This document shows, in pieces, positions 16,501 to 19,039 of a DNA stretch of 19,039 nucleotides. The notes beneath the pieces are model-generated. The model had not been told where the DNA came from and ran no database searches. It was given only the letters and a program-made list of their open reading frames with translations. A program made the position numbers and the translations under genes. Numbering within the stretch: position 1 is the stretch's first letter; each line of letters opens with the position of its first letter. The DNA is from JBLIOB01 sp047639575. Lineage in GTDB: Bacteria > Bacteroidota > Bacteroidia > Flavobacteriales_D > Parvicellaceae. The stretch covers positions 1-19,039 of the forward strand of contig JBLIOB010000051.1 of assembly GCA_047639575.1 (NCBI GenBank). Direction: 5' to 3'.

Positions 16501-16642
16501 CATTTTGATGAGCACTGATGGTAAAGACAACAATGCGCTGAAGATCAAGCCACCGATCATTTTCTCTAAAGATAATGCAGATGAATTACTGGCTAGATTA
16601 AAGACTATTTTACAAGAAGATTTTATGTTGAATTATAAGTAA
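13598..16642 (+). CDS. Kinase / M23 peptidase-like / class III PLP enzyme fusion
   Basis: A 1014-residue protein with no signal peptide, so probably cytoplasmic. Residues about 20-330 are an APH-type small-molecule kinase, with catalytic loop HNDVNDNN (His205, Asp207, Asn212) and DFG at 229-231. Residues about 410-560 are a LytM/M23 peptidase fold with all zinc-site residues: His443 and Asp447 (HLGVD), His498 (YGHL), and His534 and His536 (HLHLQ). Residues about 590-1010 are a class III aminotransferase fold, with NSGSEAN (688-694), YHGN (717-720), Asp823 in SDEVQVGLGR and the PLP lysine Lys853 in IGKPIGNG. The last part resembles the phospho-lyases acting on phosphoethanolamine or 5-phosphohydroxylysine. 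In animals a separate APH-type kinase makes phosphohydroxylysine. A kinase-plus-phospholyase enzyme is therefore a good hypothesis. The role of the M23 domain is unknown. ATG 13604 is an alternative start. Confidence 0.88.
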   Translation: MAMNVDYQSIKIELDQAAIIAKSLYGWEGELKQLPGEVDFNFWLKSESDSYLLKISRPDEDIEFLAFQQELLQFIENSEESIIAPITHPDKEGKFISEITDEDGIIRKVRLLSWIDGRLWSSVNPIKSDLLNSLGTQAGKLTKILSTFKNEKAHRHLEWDVAKSGWTSDYVILFNERQREIATYFQNNFEKFQEEYQNLRKSIVHNDVNDNNIVVSDDLINPDVKSIIDFGDAVYTQTINDLAVTLAYAIMHQPDPLNTATSIVRGYNDPFPLMENELKHLYTLTAMQLVITVTKSAINKKKEPENTYLIVSEAPAWEALNKWVLVDENIAHYAFREACGYSAHPHHDEFHKWITAQNLSLNDFIPELEFNKVQNIDLSVSSNWLGGKHEYTDIKLSDYKFNCLKNEHDNSIIAGGYGEVRPFYSTNAYSKEGNSGPEYRTVHLGVDFWLDAGTSIHAPLDGKVITSYNNDFDKDYGPTIILQHKTDNGVPFYCLYGHLSKTSLDSLKAGDPISKGDIVATIGDSTENGNWVPHLHLQVMLDLLGNQHNYPGVCYPNEKAIWLSVCPNPNTLFQETGLNLECKKDKREIKSFRTEHLGKSLSLSYDQPLNMVRGQGIHLIDETGRKYLDTVNNVAHVGHEHPRVVKAGQQQMGVLNTNTRYLHQNITDFAEELLATFPDELSVVHFVNSGSEANELAMRMAKVWSDQKDIIAVEIGYHGNTNGCIDISSYKFDSKGGKGAPEHTHIVPLPDTYRGIYQGRNTGPKYAAHVQEQIGSIQTKGRNVAAFICESIISCGGQVELPKDYLKLAYKAVRKAGGLCISDEVQVGLGRAGSHFWGFQLHNVIPDIVTIGKPIGNGHPLAAVVCTKEVAEKFANGMEYFNTFGGNPVSCAIGKEVLRVVKDEKLQENSRVVGNYLKSELNKLQADYPIIGDVRGQGLFLGFELVDSKKNPLPEKATYIANRMKDYAILMSTDGKDNNALKIKPPIIFSKDNADELLARLKTILQEDFMLNYK

Positions 16643-16644
16643 TT

Positions 16645-18114
16645 CTAGTTCATTCCACTCAAATATCCACCGTACATATCGTTAAATGTAAGACCTTCTG
16701 AAAACCGCTCTTTGCTCAGCTTCTTATTTTCTACTAATGCCCAAAGTAAAAACTCCTTCATAAAATTAATGTCTTCATCCGGAAGGCCTGATTGGAATTC
16801 TTCAATCAACCGCTGAAGTGGTGGAATAGAAGATAACTTTTCAGCATATTCTTTATCACTCGAGTCGTCCAATAATTCAAAGTTAGACTCTTCGAAGAAC
16901 CAAGAAATTAATCCATCGTAAGGACCACGTTCATCTTCCTTTTCCAGCTTTTCCACTTTTGGAAAGTAATCTGGAAATAATGTGTTAGCTGCTGCACCAA
17001 TTAAAGATTCAGCAACGAACTGACTTCCCTCCTGCTCTCCTTCATAGACCAATTCTACCTTTCCAGTAATGGCAGGAATAACACCCATGAAATCACTAAA
17101 ACGAATTTGCGTGGACGAACCGCCCTCCAAAAGGACTCTTCTTTCTGCTGTACTGACTAAGTTTTCAAATGCAGTGATACTCATTCGAGCACTTACTCCA
17201 CTCTTAGGATCGATATATTCACTTTCTCTTGCTTCAAATCCGATTTGCTCCAATAAGTCTTTTGCTAATGTAGGAACATGAACCTTTATAGCACGGTCCT
17301 GCTGTAGTTTTGCTTCCTGGGCAGTAATTGTTTTAGCAATTTCTATTGACTCAGGATAATGCGTTAATATTTGAGATCCGATTCTATCTTTTAAAGGAGT
17401 AACAATACTTCCTCTATTCGTATAGTCTTCTGGATTTGCAGTAAACACAAACTGCAGATCTAACGGCATTCTTAATTTAAACCCCCTGATCTGGACATCT
17501 CCTTCTTCTAAGATGTTAAATAAAGACACTTGAATTCTAGCCTGCAAATCTGGCAGCTCATTGATCACAAATATGCATCGATTACCTCTTGGAATCATGC
17601 CAAAGTGAAGCACGCGTTCATCCGCATAGCTTAACTTTAAATTAGCCGCTTTTATAGGATCAATATCTCCAATTAAATCCGCTACCGTAACATCAGGAGT
17701 TGCTAATTTCTCGAAAAATCGTTCATCACGATGGAGCCAGCTGATTGGTGTATTATCCCCTTTTTCATCCATAAGGTCTTTAGCGAATATGCTGATCGGT
17801 TTAAAAGGATCATCATTAATTTCAGAACCTTCAACCACTGGAATCCATTCATCCAAAAGTTTCGTCATGTGCCTGGCTAATCTAGTTTTAGCTTGGCCTC
17901 TTAAACCTAAAAGATTAATGTTATGCTTAGAAAGAATAGCTCTTTCAAGCTCAGGAATTACGGTATGATTATAACCATGAATTCCATCAAAAGTCTTTTT
18001 ACCTACTTTAAGGTTTGTAATCAAGTTCGCCCTTAGCTCGTCCTTAATAGACTTTGACTGATATCCAGCTTTTTTTAATTCGCCAAAAGTTTTGATGTTT
18101 GTAATCTCACTCAT
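16645..18114 (-). CDS. MoxR/chelatase-I-like AAA+ ATPase
   Basis: A 489-residue AAA+ ATPase. Walker A is GLRGQAKT (residues 70-77). Walker B is CIFVINELPDL (180-190), where Asn185 replaces the usual Asp before Glu186. Sensor 1 is the FTANPEDYTNRG stretch around Asn227, and LKDRIGS (241-247) provides the likely arginine finger. An N-terminal ELKKAGYQSKSIKDEL segment precedes the ATPase, and a helical C-terminal part (about 370-489) follows. It resembles MoxR and magnesium-chelatase I subunits, which work with VWA proteins to remodel or metallate targets. The VWA gene upstream overlaps it by four bases (ATGA), so translation is probably coupled. The stop lies two bases from that of the convergent fusion gene. 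The target is unknown. Confidence 0.88.
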   Translation of the reverse strand: MSEITNIKTFGELKKAGYQSKSIKDELRANLITNLKVGKKTFDGIHGYNHTVIPELERAILSKHNINLLGLRGQAKTRLARHMTKLLDEWIPVVEGSEINDDPFKPISIFAKDLMDEKGDNTPISWLHRDERFFEKLATPDVTVADLIGDIDPIKAANLKLSYADERVLHFGMIPRGNRCIFVINELPDLQARIQVSLFNILEEGDVQIRGFKLRMPLDLQFVFTANPEDYTNRGSIVTPLKDRIGSQILTHYPESIEIAKTITAQEAKLQQDRAIKVHVPTLAKDLLEQIGFEARESEYIDPKSGVSARMSITAFENLVSTAERRVLLEGGSSTQIRFSDFMGVIPAITGKVELVYEGEQEGSQFVAESLIGAAANTLFPDYFPKVEKLEKEDERGPYDGLISWFFEESNFELLDDSSDKEYAEKLSSIPPLQRLIEEFQSGLPDEDINFMKEFLLWALVENKKLSKERFSEGLTFNDMYGGYLSGMN

Positions 18115-19039
18115 TTAATTCTTTTCTTTCTGTTGGTTTCGTAATCATGGAATATCATTTCACCTAATCCTTCTAAACCAGTATAAAATGCTTTTCCTTT
18201 ATTGGTTGCTGTAAACTCTTCTACAAATGATTGCAGATAAGGGTCTTGAGCAATCATAAATGTCGTTATCGGAACATGAAGTTTTCTTGCTTGAGCAGCC
18301 ATGTTATAGCACTTCTCAACAATAAAATCATCTAGCCCTACACTGTTTTTATAGTATTGTCCATCTGGCATTCTCAAACAACTTGGTTTGCCATCCGTAA
18401 TCATGAATATTTGCTTATTCGTGTTTCTTTTTCTTCTTAATAAATCCATTGCCAACTGAAGGCCAGCAACTGTATTGGTATGATATGGACCTACATTCAA
18501 ATATGGCAAATCCTTAATTTTAATCGTCCAAGCATCGTTTCCAAAAACGATTATTTCCAAGGAATCTTTGGGATAGCGAGTTGTAATTAACTCGGCCAAT
18601 GCCATTGCTACTTTCTTTGCTGGAGTAATTCTATCTTCTCCGTAAAGAATCATACTGTGACTAATATCAATCATTAGCACGGTGCTCATTTGAGCTTTAT
18701 GATGCGAATCTTCAACCACAAGATCGCTTTCGGACAACATAAACTCACCTATTCCATGATTGACTTGGGCATTTCTCAAGCTTTCGGTCATGGAAATTTT
18801 ATCAATTGAATCTCCAAATTGATAATCTTTATAATCACCAGTATGCTCATCTCCTAGCCCACTGTGCTTAGTTTTATGATTTCCTGAACCTTGCTTTTTT
18901 AATTTTCCGAATATTTGATCTAAAGCATTTTTTCGAATAGCTCTTTCCGTTTTAGCTGTAATAGACATTCCACCCTTATCGCCATCAGGTTTCAAATCGT
19001 CTTGAATGTAGCCTCGTTTTTTAAGATCTTCTACGAAGT
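18111..19039 (-). CDS. VWA-domain protein, partner of the AAA+ ATPase (partial)
   Basis: The reading frame stays open to the right edge, so the 5' end is outside the window and 308 residues are visible. The TTG at 18995 is not a convincing start, since coding sequence (FVEDLKKRGYIQDDLK) continues beyond it. A charged Lys/Gly-rich N-terminal region precedes a von Willebrand A domain. Its metal site (MIDAS) is intact: DISHS in VLMIDISHSMILYG, a Thr in PYHTNTVAG, and MITDGKPS. It ends in a basic ETNRKKRIK. Its TGA overlaps the ATG of the ATPase gene. In RavA-ViaA, NorQ-NorD and CbbQ-CbbO pairs the VWA protein links the ATPase to its substrate, so the same role is inferred here. No transmembrane segment is visible in this part. 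Confidence 0.85.
   Translation of the reverse strand, partial: FVEDLKKRGYIQDDLKPDGDKGGMSITAKTERAIRKNALDQIFGKLKKQGSGNHKTKHSGLGDEHTGDYKDYQFGDSIDKISMTESLRNAQVNHGIGEFMLSESDLVVEDSHHKAQMSTVLMIDISHSMILYGEDRITPAKKVAMALAELITTRYPKDSLEIIVFGNDAWTIKIKDLPYLNVGPYHTNTVAGLQLAMDLLRRKRNTNKQIFMITDGKPSCLRMPDGQYYKNSVGLDDFIVEKCYNMAAQARKLHVPITTFMIAQDPYLQSFVEEFTATNKGKAFYTGLEGLGEMIFHDYETNRKKRIK

Noticed and set aside
18111..18995. VWA protein complete with a TTG start
   Set aside because: Coding sequence continues upstream to the window edge with no stop, so the gene is partial.

Overview
The window looks like chromosomal DNA from a marine or freshwater Bacteroidota, most likely Flavobacteriia. It is AT-rich. It encodes a TonB-dependent outer-membrane barrel protein, type IX secretion (T9SS) C-terminal sorting domains, SprB repeats and several lipoproteins. 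A few upstream regions carry Bacteroidota-style promoter elements (TTG/TTTG, then TAnnTTTG-like). No tRNA, rRNA, CRISPR array, transposase or prophage gene was seen.

Layout. 1-2705: a hairpin, a promoter and a TonB-dependent receptor/outer-membrane beta-barrel gene (+). 2706-3676: a small secreted-protein gene (-) flanked by two diverged copies of a palindromic intergenic repeat. 3677-3844: a 55-residue lipoprotein gene too short for usual ORF cut-offs. 3911-4567: a secreted-protein gene broken by frameshifts. 4568-5799: an orphan T9SS sorting-domain tail (-), a lipoprotein gene (-), a further coding relic and a strong hairpin. 5800-10647: a 1615-residue T9SS-exported trypsin-fold protease with 11 SprB repeats (-). 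10648-11840: a long gene-poor gap that is not empty. It holds a candidate structured small RNA with its own terminator and two truncated gene ends lying head to head. 11841-13468: a divergent pair, a membrane-anchored protein (-) and a lipoprotein (+). 13598-16642: a 1014-residue fusion of an APH-type kinase, an M23 peptidase-like domain and a class III PLP enzyme (+). 16645-19039: a translationally coupled VWA-protein/AAA+ ATPase pair (-), with the VWA gene running off the right edge.

Function. Three themes stand out. First, cell-surface and secreted proteins: the receptor, the lipoproteins and the large T9SS protease. Second, the fusion enzyme, whose kinase and phospho-lyase-like ends suggest a phosphorylate-then-eliminate route for an amino alcohol or hydroxylysine-like amine. 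Third, a MoxR/chelatase-like ATPase with its VWA partner. Between them lies an unusual density of decaying coding fragments, two of them recognisable T9SS sorting-domain tails, which suggests rapid turnover of secreted-protein genes here. The best candidates for something undescribed are the RNA at about 11150-11302 and the three-domain fusion enzyme.
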